NCBI GenBank assembly: GCA_020638155.1
Contig: JACKJB010000001.1
Coordinates: 1,178,001 to 1,242,000 of the forward strand
DNA: 64,000 nt
Direction: 5' to 3'
DNA from: Rhodospirillales bacterium
GTDB taxonomy: Bacteria; Pseudomonadota; Alphaproteobacteria; Micavibrionales; Micavibrionaceae
Part shown: in pieces, positions 45,066 to 53,529 of the stretch
Numbering within the stretch: the stretch's first letter is position 1
Layout: each line of letters starts with the position of its first letter
Made by a program: the position numbers and the translations under genes
The notes under the pieces: generated by a model
What the model saw: the letters and a program-made list of their open reading frames with translations, nothing else
What the model was told of the DNA's origin: nothing
Databases searched by the model: none

Positions 45066-46612
45066 AAATCATCATGAAACAGAATACGGCTGAACGTACT
45101 GTCATCGACCGGACGGCAGGACGCGCTGGTATTCTCAACCAGTTTCATAAAATCCTTATGCTGGCTTTTGGATTCAAACTCAAAGCCCATCAATGCCCTG
45201 CCGATTTCCTCACCACTATAGAAATAGTTGAAATAGCAAATATTGGACACGGATGAGATCGTCCGCAGCAGCTCCCGCAGCGCGCCCTTACGCTCCGGGA
45301 AGTGCACATGCATCAGCAACGGGTTTTTAAACAGGCGCGGATCGTAGTTAATAACGCGGTAGCGCGTGTCCGGCTGGGAGGTAATATCCTCATAAGGAAC
45401 CTTGTCCTTTTTCAGGCGCTTGACCAGATCTTCAAGCTTTTCCGGGCTGGATTCGAAAGCGATAACCGGCCAGGCGCGTGTTTCACTGGTTTTCCCGTAC
45501 AGGAAGCCGCTGACATTCACCCCGGCAAAATAGTTTTCAACCAGACCCAGCAGGCTGCCACCCTGCTCGCCGATTTCAAAACGGATATATTTCTGGCGGT
45601 GCGCCCCGACGGCGGCGCCTGCGGAAATCAAACGCAGGCGGCTGAAGTCCATATTGGTGCCGCTAATGATGGCGACCAGCTTTTTGCCTTTGGTCTCTTT
45701 TTTATGCGTTTGCGTGTATTTCAGCAAACCGGCAAGGCCCAGCGCCCCGGACGGTTCCGGCACGAAACGCCCGGTTTCCCATGAGGTTTCAATCGCCGCG
45801 CAGACTTCTTCGTTGCTGACGGTGATAATGTCATCCAGCATATCCTTGCAGATATCAAAGGTGATCTTGCCCGGCGTTTTCACAGCCGTCCCGTCGCAGA
45901 ACGTATCAACCTGCTTTAAGGTCACCAGTTTCCCGGCCTTGATCGACTCGGCCATGCCGGCCTGGCCTTCGGCTTCCACACCGATGACTTTGATACCGGG
46001 ATAATGGATTTTCAGCCATGTTGCCACCCCGGCCGCCATTCCGCCGCCGCCGATCTGGACGAAGGCAAAATCGAACGGCCCCTGCCCCGAGAGAACGATT
46101 TCATCGGCAATCGTCGCCTGCCCGGCGATCGTATACAGATTATCGAACGGGTGAACGAACGCGCCGCCGGTTTTCTTTGCCTGTTTGACCGCCGCATCGG
46201 CGGCATCGTTATAGGCATCGCCTTCCAGCATAATTTCGACCGCATCGCCGCCGTGTTTTTGCACTGCCATCTGCTTCATGCGCGGGGCGGAAAGCGGCAT
46301 ATAGATTTGTGCTTTAAGCCCTTGCATCCGGGCGGCCAGCGCAACACCCTGCGCGTGGTTTCCGGCAGAGGCGGCAATAATCGGCTTTTTCTTTTCCGCA
46401 TCGGTCAGCATCGCAATCGCGTTATAGGCCCCGCGCCATTTATAGGCGTTAATCGCTGACAGGTCTTCACGTTTCAGGAAGACAGCAGCCTCAACGCCTG
46501 CGACATCCACCTGTTCAAACGGGGTCGGCTTGTTGACATGATAAATCCGCTCCCGCGCGCGCAGGATTTCCTCGACCAGTTGTTTGTGTAAATTCTTGTT
46601 CATCGCGGCCAT
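45062..46612 (-). CDS. ilvA: Threonine ammonia-lyase, biosynthetic
   Basis: A PLP-dependent enzyme of isoleucine synthesis. The PLP lysine is K58 in INAYKWRGAYN, and the phosphate-binding loop reads GGGGMAAGVA. The 516-residue length includes a C-terminal regulatory part with two ACT-like (Thr_dehydrat_C) repeats (LGLVENYFAGVNVSGFLYGKTSE and HVHFPERKGALREL), so feedback control by isoleucine and valine is expected from the family. The YKWRGA motif varies from the common FKLRGA. Confidence 0.9.
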   Translation of the reverse strand: MAAMNKNLHKQLVEEILRARERIYHVNKPTPFEQVDVAGVEAAVFLKREDLSAINAYKWRGAYNAIAMLTDAEKKKPIIAASAGNHAQGVALAARMQGLKAQIYMPLSAPRMKQMAVQKHGGDAVEIMLEGDAYNDAADAAVKQAKKTGGAFVHPFDNLYTIAGQATIADEIVLSGQGPFDFAFVQIGGGGMAAGVATWLKIHYPGIKVIGVEAEGQAGMAESIKAGKLVTLKQVDTFCDGTAVKTPGKITFDICKDMLDDIITVSNEEVCAAIETSWETGRFVPEPSGALGLAGLLKYTQTHKKETKGKKLVAIISGTNMDFSRLRLISAGAAVGAHRQKYIRFEIGEQGGSLLGLVENYFAGVNVSGFLYGKTSETRAWPVIAFESSPEKLEDLVKRLKKDKVPYEDITSQPDTRYRVINYDPRLFKNPLLMHVHFPERKGALRELLRTISSVSNICYFNYFYSGEEIGRALMGFEFESKSQHKDFMKLVENTSASCRPVDDSTFSRILFHDDF

Positions 46613-46644
46613 ATATTAACCGCGAAGGCGCGAAGATGCGAAGA

Positions 46645-47202
46645 CTATTTTACCTTATTAGTATCATTGCTTTTTTCGTGCCTTAACTGACCTAAAAGCT
46701 TTTCGACAGCTTCTGGAGCAGACATCAAAACAGCATTACAGGATCCTTTTCTATAAGCGTATTCATCCCCTATCTTTAAAAGCAGGATTTTGTCTCCTAC
46801 GTGAAAATAACTAACATAAGAATCGTATGTTTCATAAATTATTAAAGTAAGAGTGTTTTCATCTGTCGATTTGACAAACAGCTTTTTAACCCATAAACGA
46901 AATTTCTCAAAAGCAGTGTCTTCCACGATTTTGACAGCATAAAAATCGCCTTCATTGATACCTTTAATGGCTTCGATAACTTTCAGTTCAAGCCGGTCTT
47001 TTGTTTCTAAAATTTCTCCATAAAAAATCAAATCATGCTTATCGAAGACAAATTTGGCATCCTCAGAATACTCAGAAAAGCCACACAATGCCAAGGTCCC
47101 ATAGAGGCCGTTAACCAGACCTGTCGCGCAAAAAGCATGGGCAGCACGAGTACCCAAAGTAAGTGCTATGACGAAAAAACATAAATTCAGCAAAATCCTC
47201 AT
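46645..47202 (-). CDS. Secreted protein, unknown, AT-rich
   Basis: 185 residues with signal peptide (MRILLNLCFFVIALTLGTRAAHA) and mature start FCATGLVNGLYG. LIFYGEILETKDRLELKVIEAIKG, then FHVGDKILLLKIGDEYAYRKGSC, looks like an OB-type beta barrel as in TIMP/netrin-like domains; this is a guess from pattern only. Base use is clearly poorer in GC than the neighbouring ilvA and trmJ, and the gene lies between the inverted repeats, which suggests transfer. Confidence 0.6.
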   Translation of the reverse strand: MRILLNLCFFVIALTLGTRAAHAFCATGLVNGLYGTLALCGFSEYSEDAKFVFDKHDLIFYGEILETKDRLELKVIEAIKGINEGDFYAVKIVEDTAFEKFRLWVKKLFVKSTDENTLTLIIYETYDSYVSYFHVGDKILLLKIGDEYAYRKGSCNAVLMSAPEAVEKLLGQLRHEKSNDTNKVK

Positions 47203-47326
47203 TGATAGCCTTTCACCAACGAAGCCAGCCCACAGACCCCCAACATTGAACTATATGTAATTTTACCATGGCTTAAATCTCTCTGTCACGTAACAGTATA
47301 GATCACCCGTATCCCCCTCCTCGCAA

Positions 47327-47370
47327 TGACGCTTCCTCTACTGTCCCGAGCACAGCCGAGGGATGACATA
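47327..47370. repeat. REP-like half palindrome upstream of trmJ
   Basis: CTGTCCCGAGCACAGCCGAG followed by GGATGACA repeats the family seen at 34.8 and 39.9 kb, with one base change (GAGCACAG instead of GAGCGCAG). CGCAATGACGC precedes it. Confidence 0.65.
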
Positions 47371-47426
47371 TATGATCTAAAAAAGCTTCGCATCTTCGCG
47401 CCTTCGCGGTAATAATAGCCCCCGTT

Positions 47427-48200
47427 ATGACAGGAACAGACAAAAGCATCGATGCACAGGACACTGGCGGCCCGGCGGTGATCCTTGTCAACCCGCAGAT
47501 GGGCGAGAATATCGGCGCGGCGGCGCGGGCAATGCTGAATTGCGGGTTGCAGGAATTGCGGCTGGTGAACCCGCGCGACGGCTGGCCCAGCCCGCAGGCC
47601 GAGGCAATGTCCTCCGGCGCGCTGGAGCGCATGCCTCCGGTGCAGCTTTTTGACAGTACGGCAGCCTCTATTGCCGATTGCCATTATGTTTACGCAACGA
47701 CAGCCCGCCCGCGCGATATGGTGAAGCCTGTCTTTACCGCCCGCAGCGCGGCAGCGGACATGCATAAGCGCATTCAGGACAGACAAAAGGTCGCCGTGCT
47801 GTTCGGGGCAGAGCGCACCGGGCTTGAAAATGACGATGTAGCGCAGTCCCATGCGGTTGTGACGATCCCGCTGAACCCCGGTTTTTCTTCTCTTAACCTC
47901 GGGCAGGGTGTCCTGCTGATGGCATATGAGTGGTATCAGTTGCAGGTCGATACGCCGGACAGGCACACCCCGATGGGCGGGACAGAACCGGCGTCCCATG
48001 ACTTATTACAGGAGCTGTTCGAACGGCTGGAAACCGAGCTGGATGCCCATCATTTCTTCCGCAATGAGGGCCAGCGCCCGATTATGATCCGCAATCTGCA
48101 TACCCTGCTGACCCGCGCCGAGATGACCGCGCAGGAAGTCCGGACGTTTCACGGGATCATCAGCGCGCTGATCGGCAAGAAAGCACCCTTAGAAAAATAA
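47427..48200 (+). CDS. trmJ: tRNA (cytidine/uridine-2'-O-)-methyltransferase TrmJ
   Basis: A SPOUT/TrmH-like enzyme of 257 residues that methylates position 32 of tRNAs. Motifs NPQMGENIGAAARAMLNCG, VNPRDGWP, VLFGAERTGLENDD and IPLNPGFSSLNLGQGVLLMAYEW are diagnostic. The C-terminal helical extension fits TrmJ rather than shorter relatives. Confidence 0.92.
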   Translation: MTGTDKSIDAQDTGGPAVILVNPQMGENIGAAARAMLNCGLQELRLVNPRDGWPSPQAEAMSSGALERMPPVQLFDSTAASIADCHYVYATTARPRDMVKPVFTARSAAADMHKRIQDRQKVAVLFGAERTGLENDDVAQSHAVVTIPLNPGFSSLNLGQGVLLMAYEWYQLQVDTPDRHTPMGGTEPASHDLLQELFERLETELDAHHFFRNEGQRPIMIRNLHTLLTRAEMTAQEVRTFHGIISALIGKKAPLEK

Positions 48201-48212
48201 AAGGCAAAAGTA

Positions 48213-48243
48213 AAAGCCGCCCGGTGATGAGCGGCTTTTCTTA
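48213..48243. terminator. Intrinsic terminator after trmJ
   Basis: AAAAGCCGC at 48213 and GCGGCTTTT ending at 48240 form a nine-base stem with a short loop, followed by C and TTAAA on the plus strand. The flanking A and T runs allow it to serve the convergent gene as well. Confidence 0.8.
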
Positions 48244-48258
48244 AATCTTATCAAGGCT

Positions 48259-48474
48259 TCAGGAAGATTGTTCCGAAGGCCTTCTCCGCCCGGCCAGATC
48301 TTTGATCTTTTGACTGGCCCCGGTCATAAACATCGCCGGGACAAAAGCATGGATCAGCGCCATAAAGCCTGCCTGAAAGCAACCTGCCGCATAACGTAAC
48401 GCAAAGCGGCAGTGCTCGGTATATGACTCACCTGCGGAGGCCAGGTGGTCCCTGGATTCCTGCAACATCGTCAT
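48259..48474 (-). CDS. DUF6356-like small protein
   Basis: 71 residues: LASAGESYTEHCRFALRYAA, then a hydrophobic stretch GFMALIHAFVPAMFMTGAS and a basic end. The HLASxGESYxEH pattern recalls the DUF6356 family of alphaproteobacteria. A single membrane helix is likely. Function unknown. Confidence 0.7.
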   Translation of the reverse strand: MTMLQESRDHLASAGESYTEHCRFALRYAAGCFQAGFMALIHAFVPAMFMTGASQKIKDLAGRRRPSEQSS

Positions 48475-48489
48475 GGTCTCGCTTATAAA

Positions 48490-49110
48490 TTAACGGCTGT
48501 AATATTCGATAACCAGCTGCGGTTCCATTTGGGTTGCGTAAGGAATATCTTCCAGACGCGGCACTCGCAGGAACACGGCTTTGCGGGCCTTGGCATCGAC
48601 ATCCAGGTATTCAGCCACATCACGTGACGGATCTTCTTCAGCCTGTTGTACGAGCGCCAGTTGCTTGGCTTTTTCGCGGATTTCGATGACATCGCCTTCT
48701 TTAACCATGTAAGACGGGATGTTCACGACTTTGCCGTTCACAGTGATGTGTTTGTGGCTCACGAACTGGCGGGCGGCAAACACGGTAGGCACGAATTTCG
48801 CACGGTAGATCACCGCATCCAGACGACGCTCCAGCAGGCCGACGAGGTTCTGACCGGAATCGCCGCGCAGACGGATGGCTTCGTGGTAGTAACGGCGGAA
48901 TTGTTTTTCGCCGATGTTACCGTAGTGACCTTTAAGTTTCTGTTTCGCCATCAGCTGCAGGCCGTAATCGGACATTTTGCCGCGGCGCTGGCCATGCTGG
49001 CCCGGTGCGGTCTGACGGGTGTTAAACGGAGATTTCGGACGGCCCCACAGGTTGCACCCCATACGGCGGTCGATTTTATACTTAGCGGTAGGACGCTTTT
49101 TCTCACTCAT
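48490..49110 (-). CDS. rpsD: 30S ribosomal protein S4
   Basis: Primary 16S rRNA binder that nucleates 30S assembly. The sequence KYKIDRRMGCNLWGRPKSPFNTR, RRGKMSDYG, AKQKLKGHYGNIGEKQFRRYY, LERRLDAVIYRAKF and VSHKHITVNGKVVNIPSYMV is canonical for the S4 family, and the length is 206. Here S4 is away from the usual ribosomal operon, as in alphaproteobacteria. Confidence 0.97.
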   Translation of the reverse strand: MSEKKRPTAKYKIDRRMGCNLWGRPKSPFNTRQTAPGQHGQRRGKMSDYGLQLMAKQKLKGHYGNIGEKQFRRYYHEAIRLRGDSGQNLVGLLERRLDAVIYRAKFVPTVFAARQFVSHKHITVNGKVVNIPSYMVKEGDVIEIREKAKQLALVQQAEEDPSRDVAEYLDVDAKARKAVFLRVPRLEDIPYATQMEPQLVIEYYSR

Positions 49111-49281
49111 GTTTTTTTCCTTTATTTTTCAATATATTGTCCCGATATCCAAACTGTACTGGCGGCCAGGCCGTCAACGAGGACCCCATGTCCTCTTTTC
49201 GGGAATAGCGCGGAATATAAGGATTTTCAGGAAAATGTCAAACTTTTTTAGCCGCCGCCGGCTCCGGGCATCATGGGGCAC

Positions 49282-49665
49282 TCAGGCCACTTTACCCTGC
49301 TTCTCGTCGTTTGAGCGGTACAGGCGCTTAATAAACATATGGACCAGCGCTTTAGTCAACGGATCTGAGTTCTCAAGCTTTTCATTCAATTGCTGCTTGG
49401 TGATAATCACCAGCAGGGTCTTTTTCCCCGCCTCGGCAGTGGATGTCCGGTCCTGATTGGTCACCAGTGCCATTTCGCCAAAAATATCACCCGGTCCCAA
49501 CACGGCCAGATTGTGACGCACCCCGTTTTCCTGCCGGTAGATATGGACTTCGCCCTCTTCGATAAGATACGCCTCGTCCGCCGCATCCCCGCTTTTGAAG
49601 ATCGTCGTTCCTTCCAGATACTGCCGCTTTAATAAAGATTTATCGTCCCCAAACATGGCGTCCAT
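49282..49665 (-). CDS. Single-domain cyclic-nucleotide-binding (Crp-fold) protein
   Basis: 127 residues that make up a cNMP-binding domain: TTIFKSGDAADEAYLIEEGEVHIY, then GPGDIFGEMALVTNQDRTSTAEA, the phosphate-binding cassette. There is no DNA-binding helix-turn-helix, so it is likely a sensory protein or acts by contact. The cassette has GEMAL and DRT in place of the RxA arrangement of Crp, which may change the ligand. Confidence 0.85.
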   Translation of the reverse strand: MDAMFGDDKSLLKRQYLEGTTIFKSGDAADEAYLIEEGEVHIYRQENGVRHNLAVLGPGDIFGEMALVTNQDRTSTAEAGKKTLLVIITKQQLNEKLENSDPLTKALVHMFIKRLYRSNDEKQGKVA

Positions 49666-49948
49666 CCCCCAAAAAACAATGCCACCTATAGTTACATGGA
49701 AATCCGTAAGTGTCTATTTTAAATCGATAAAAAGCTCAATCTTGGTCTTTAATATTGCCCCTGATTATGCCCCCCAATAGAATGACTGCATAATATACAT
49801 TACCGTTCGCCACCGTTTTGCTTCTGGAAGGGTTCCACCTTTTTTTATTAGCTTGAAAAACAAAACCCCTGAATTGCCCGAAAAAAAGTGCGCTTCTAAT
49901 TTTGGTTTTTACTCGGGTAATTTTATTACCCCATTTGCTACTAACATT
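49666..49948. other. Left edge of accessory island, no gene
   Basis: 283 AT-rich bases. GATTATGCCCCCCAATAG at 49763 and TCTGGAAGGG at 49823 have counterparts in the same order at 53288 and 53409, near the tRNA. These may be remains of attachment sites. A stretch of A/T follows, down to the stop of the specificity-subunit gene. Confidence 0.5.
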
Positions 49949-50899
49949 TTAGAGGGCTGCGCTATAAGGAAGAGATTTGATGTAATTCTCCATAAACTGC
50001 CAATCCGGATTACCTTGCTGATCTATTGGTAATTTGATTTTTGATTTTTTCATTCTTTCTTGATGCCATTTTCGTCCGTAACTGAAACGATATTTTTCCT
50101 GCCTTATCAAGGTGATTAAAAACAGAGCGTTAAAAGCATTCATTTTGAATTTTGGGTATAAGACATTAACGTCGTCGGAAGCCCAAAAAGGTGTGTCTTG
50201 ATAGAAAGACTCTGCTACTCCGTTTCCATTATAATTTACGGTGATTGTATTCTGGGAGAAGATTGCTGGCTGTCCTATAAACGCAGTCCAGCCATTATCT
50301 GTATCAATTGCCCCAATAAATGGAGTTGTACCATTGGTCATATCAGCTTTAGTCAGTCGCTTTCCTTTTTTGACATCAAAAATATCATCAAGTTCAAACC
50401 ACTCGTAATTTCTCTCGTTCAATTCTATTGATATGTTTGTAATAGACTTAGCTGATGGCTCTTTTTTAGTGGGAATTTTAGAGACTACTTTTTTTGCTTC
50501 ATCCAAAGAAGGAACTAATAAATTGTCAAATGTAGAATTGGCTTCCCTTCCACATGTGCTGTACCTAAAAGCATTTTTGTTTATAGCAAAACAATAGTAT
50601 TTTTTTAGCAAATCGTTCATCTTAAGCTTTGGTTTTAGCACTTTAACATTTTGGCCTGTGTAAAAAGCTTTAGGTTGAACAAACGAGGATAGAACGCTGC
50701 CCCCTAGCGCAACGGTTAACAATCCTGCCTCGTATGGTTCTATATTATCGATTTTTTTAACTTTAGCTGAAATACCTAAATTCTTTGCAGAGCGATTAAC
50801 AAAATTAATTCCGTTTTCCGCTTTAATAAGCTTGTTTAGGTCGAGTTGATTTCCATACTCAATTAAAAAAAGGTCGGTTAATTTAATCAATTTCATCAT
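49949..50899 (-). CDS. Restriction-modification specificity subunit (HsdS/BcgIB-like)
   Basis: A 316-residue DNA-recognition protein with two similar target-recognition halves. The first ends near KAFYTGQNVKVLKP/YYCFAINKNAFRYSTCGREA. The second is DIFDVKKGKRLTKADMTNG, then TVNYNGNGVAESFYQDTPFW, SDDVNVLYPKFKMNAFNALFLITL, YGRKWHQERMKKSKIKLP. This is the type I/IIB specificity fold. Its ATG overlaps the end of the methyltransferase remnant by 17 bases. The gene seems intact, but its partner is destroyed. Codon use is AT-rich compared with the surroundings. Confidence 0.8.
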   Translation of the reverse strand: MMKLIKLTDLFLIEYGNQLDLNKLIKAENGINFVNRSAKNLGISAKVKKIDNIEPYEAGLLTVALGGSVLSSFVQPKAFYTGQNVKVLKPKLKMNDLLKKYYCFAINKNAFRYSTCGREANSTFDNLLVPSLDEAKKVVSKIPTKKEPSAKSITNISIELNERNYEWFELDDIFDVKKGKRLTKADMTNGTTPFIGAIDTDNGWTAFIGQPAIFSQNTITVNYNGNGVAESFYQDTPFWASDDVNVLYPKFKMNAFNALFLITLIRQEKYRFSYGRKWHQERMKKSKIKLPIDQQGNPDWQFMENYIKSLPYSAAL

Positions 50900-51073
50900 A
50901 CTTCACTTTAAACGCTATGTAATCACGTAGCGTTTTCTCAAAATCAGCTTGAGTTAATTTTGTATAATCTGTCTCCATGTAGGCTTCTGCACACCATTCA
51001 TCTTCGGGTGTTATTGACTTTGTAACACTTAACCCCGCTATACTTTTTTTATTGATGTAGGCATCTGTTCTCC
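50883..51073 (-). pseudogene. C-terminal fragment of DNA methyltransferase subunit, truncated by IS
   Basis: The frame upstream of the specificity gene reads RRTDAYINKKSIAGLSV, then TPEDEWCAEAYMETDYTKLT and DFEKTLRDYIAFKVKYDEID, ending at TAA 50883. It has no start and stops at a TGA once it enters the IS. It fits the end of an N-6 adenine methyltransferase of a BcgI-type (nuclease-methylase) protein. The fragment and the one at 52572 are in the same strand order on either side of the IS. Confidence 0.7.
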
Positions 51074-51152
51074 GTCAGCACAATTTGGACAAGAGGTAGC
51101 GGATTGCTAAGGTAGTGTTTTTGGCTTATCGAAGTGACTGAAAGGAACGCAG

Positions 51153-51533
51153 ATGAGCAAAAAACACAGTTCAAACGACCACCGGGACGACGCAGACAAG
51201 CTGGTTAAGAACATAAAGCGGCAGACCCGCCGTAAATTCAGCGCCGAAGAAAAGATACGGATTGTACTGGCCGGCCTGCGTGGTGAAGACAGTATCGCCG
51301 AACTTTGCCGCCGTGAGAATATTCATCAGAACCTTTATTACAACTGGAGCCGCGAGTTTTTGGAAGCGGGTAAGAAACGGCTTGCCGGAGACACGCAGCG
51401 CGAAGCCGGAAGCAGCGAGGTGAAAGCACTGCGCGATGAGAACGGGCAACTTAAAGAGGCTCTCGCCGAAGAGATGCTGGAAAACCGCTTGCTTAAAAAA
51501 AGCGTGATCGGGGATGGGGAGGACGGTATATGA
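51153..51533 (+). CDS. IS3-family transposase OrfA
   Basis: 126 residues: a helix-turn-helix (FSAEEKIRIVLAGLRGEDSIAELCRREN) and a leucine-rich C-terminal helix (LRDENGQLKEALAEEMLENRLLKK) of the DNA-binding OrfA type. AAGGAACGCAG precedes the ATG. Its TGA overlaps the ATG of OrfB (ATGA), so expression of OrfB by coupling rather than frameshifting is possible. Confidence 0.9.
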   Translation: MSKKHSSNDHRDDADKLVKNIKRQTRRKFSAEEKIRIVLAGLRGEDSIAELCRRENIHQNLYYNWSREFLEAGKKRLAGDTQREAGSSEVKALRDENGQLKEALAEEMLENRLLKKSVIGDGEDGI

Positions 51534-52504
51534 GATACTCCGCAGCAGAAAAATACGAGATTATCCGCACCGTGGAAGAAAGCAGCCTTGGCATCCGCAG
51601 AACTGTTGAGATGCTCGGCATTCCGCGCTCGACCTTTTACAACTGGTATGACCGTTACTTAAGCGGCGGCGTGGTCGCCCTGGCTGATAAAAAGCCGGAG
51701 CCTCATGCCGTTTGGAATAAGGTGCCGGATGAGTACCGGAAAAAGCTTTTAGACATGGCTCTGGATGAACCGGATCTGTCCCCGCGCGAGCTGTCTGTGA
51801 AGTTCACAAGCAAACATAATTACTTCGTCTCCGAAGCTACGTCCTACCGCATCCTGAAAGAACATGATCTGGTGACTTCACCCGCGTGGATCGTCTATAA
51901 GGCGGCAGATCAGTTCTCTAACCCAACCACGGCGATCAACCAGCTCTGGCAGACAGACTTCACCTATCTCAAGGTAACGGGCTGGGGCTGGTATTACCTG
52001 TCCACGGTGATGGATGATTACAGCCGCTATATCGTGAACTGGCGTTTATGCCGGGGCATGGGGGCCAGTGATGTCGCCGCAACATTGCAGGATGCTTTGA
52101 AGAACGCAGGCCTTGCCAGAAAACAACGCCCGAAGCTGCTGAGCGATAACGGGCCGTGTTACATCTCTGCGGAGCTCAAGCACTGGCTTGACGATCACGG
52201 CATGGACCATACACGCGGCAAGCCGTACCACCCGATGACACAGGGCAAGATCGAGCGCTGGCACCGCAGTTTAAAGAACAGCATTCTGCTGGAAAACTAT
52301 TACCTGCCGGAAGACCTGGAGCGGCAGGTCGAAAAGTTCGTCAATCATTACAATACGGAGAGATACCATGAGAGCCTGAACAACTTGACTCCCGAAGACG
52401 TCTGGCTTGGGAGAGGACAATCTATCCTCGAAAAACGCCGGAAAATTAAAGAGAAAACTATGAAATTACGAAAACAGTTGCATCAACAAAAGATCGCAGC
52501 TTAA
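51530..52504 (+). CDS. IS3-family transposase OrfB (DDE integrase)
   Basis: 324 residues with an N-terminal helix-turn-helix, then the rve integrase core with the DDE triad: D in WQTDFTYLKV, D in LLSDNGPCY and E in GKIERWHRSLKN, and the conserved NHYNTERYHESLNNLTPEDV end. It looks intact and could be active. Confidence 0.93.
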   Translation: MRYSAAEKYEIIRTVEESSLGIRRTVEMLGIPRSTFYNWYDRYLSGGVVALADKKPEPHAVWNKVPDEYRKKLLDMALDEPDLSPRELSVKFTSKHNYFVSEATSYRILKEHDLVTSPAWIVYKAADQFSNPTTAINQLWQTDFTYLKVTGWGWYYLSTVMDDYSRYIVNWRLCRGMGASDVAATLQDALKNAGLARKQRPKLLSDNGPCYISAELKHWLDDHGMDHTRGKPYHPMTQGKIERWHRSLKNSILLENYYLPEDLERQVEKFVNHYNTERYHESLNNLTPEDVWLGRGQSILEKRRKIKEKTMKLRKQLHQQKIAA

Positions 52505-52571
52505 CATCAACCAAAGGAGCCAAAAACACACCTTATTTTTTTACGCGAAGTGTCCAACATATCCTGACGAC

Positions 52572-52970
52572 TTACACTTTCAACCACAGAAAATGTGAGA
52601 TTTTCATCTCTTTTTCTGTTTCACCGCTAACAGCAATAGCCATCACATTGTATGAATCTTTCAGATAGGATGCATAAAGCAATGCACCGTCTACGGCAAA
52701 GCTCTTATACTTTCTTAAATCTTCACTTTGATGTTTTGCCGTATCAGCTTTACATTCAATGACAATAATATTGTCAGGGTTGTCTTTGAATGTAATTACA
52801 AATTCAGGATAACCACGACCTTTGCCAGATTTTGAGGCCAATTGAAGCAGTTTATCGATTTTAGGGCTATCGGACTGCTGTTCTTCAATAATTACATTGT
52901 CATTATTTTTATAGCCATTATCGGCTAGAAGCTTCCTGACGAGATTCTCTGTCTTTCGTTCGTTGGCCAT
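52572..52970 (-). pseudogene. N-terminal nuclease domain of a BcgI-like RM protein, truncated
   Basis: ATG 52970 opens a frame MANERKTENLVRKLLADNGY with a PD-(D/E)xK-type core: GRGYPEFVITFKDNPDNIIVIECKAD (E and K in IECKAD), then YKSFAVDGALLYASYL. This matches the HSDR-N-like nuclease domain fused to methylases in type IIB/IIG enzymes. It stops after VSGETEKEMKISHFLWLKV, where the IS begins. The methylase core that should follow is absent, so the gene is inactive as a methyltransferase. Confidence 0.75.
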
Positions 52971-53123
52971 GCAGTAAACTATTCTAACAAAATCAGCCCT
53001 CCTGCTGTGGTAACAGGCGGGGGTGGTGAGAAGGGTGTCTCTGGGCACAGAATCCCAAAAACGATTTGGAATCATACCATGTGGATTATGGGGACAAAAG
53101 AGAGCTTTTCTTTCAATACCCAT

Positions 53124-53422
53124 CTAAAACCCCTGTTAAAGCTGAACAAACCACATTTCCGTAATAGTAACACTCCTTAATTTCTTTGTGTTAAAGCATT
53201 TTGGCATGCATAGATGGTCAACGCATCAAACATGAACATTTTGATTTTTCCGTTTTTGAACATGACGTATGCGGGCTTATATTCCCCAATTATGCCCCCG
53301 TTTACGGCGGCTGCAAACGAATAATTACGTATAACCATAAACACCGCCAAAATAAAACTCCTTGTTTTTCAAGGAGTTTTTGGTCGTTTACGAATGTTAG
53401 CGAACGTGTCTGGAAGGGACGT
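53124..53422. other. Right edge of accessory island, no gene
   Basis: An AT-rich region with AATTATGCCCCC at 53288 and TCTGGAAGGG at 53409, which echo the left edge. No open frame with a start was found; the upstream extension of the nuclease frame (52971-53123) has a credible-looking frame but no good start signal. Confidence 0.5.
53355..53385 (-). terminator. Perfect 10-bp hairpin terminator for the tRNA
   Basis: AAACTCCTTG and CAAGGAGTTT form a perfect ten-base stem with a five-base loop. On the minus strand it is followed by TATTTT, on the plus strand by TTGG. It lies about 40 bases beyond the tRNA 3' end. Confidence 0.85.
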
Positions 53423-53500
53423 TGGTGGGCGAGGAGGGACTTGAACCCCCGACCAATCCGTTATGAGCGGACTGCTCTAAACCAACTGAGCTACTCGCCC
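53423..53500 (-). tRNA. tRNA-Met (or Ile2), anticodon CAT
   Basis: Acceptor GGGCGAG/CTCGCCC, D arm GCTC...GAGC with TTGGTTT loop, anticodon stem GTCCG/CGGAT with loop CTCATAA (CAT), T arm GGGGG TTCAAGT CCCTC, and an encoded CCA. The sequence suits an elongator tRNA. Whether it is elongator Met or lysidine-modified Ile2 cannot be decided by eye; the lack of an A1:U72 mismatch makes initiator unlikely. The accessory island abuts its 3' end. Confidence 0.93.
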
Positions 53501-53529
53501 TTGCTTAAAAACTTATAACCCCGAGCATA

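Larger units (their letters stand above)
46619..47410. repeat. 25-bp perfect inverted repeat flanking an AT-rich single-gene segment
   Basis: CGCGAAGGCGCGAAGATGCG, with a few more matching bases on each side, lies at 46619-46643, and its exact reverse complement lies at 47386-47410. Between them sit the low-GC 185-residue gene and a REP-like half-site. It could be the remnant of a mobile segment or a product of repeat recombination. Confidence 0.75.
51074..52568 (+). mobile_element. IS3-family insertion sequence
   Basis: Two overlapping transposase genes between imperfect terminal inverted repeats: GTCAGCACAATTTGGACA at the left and, read inward from 52568, GTCAGGATATGTTGGACA. Both are followed a little further inside by TAAGGT and GTGTTTTTGGCT. 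I cannot assign a target duplication. It lies inside a methyltransferase gene. Confidence 0.85.
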
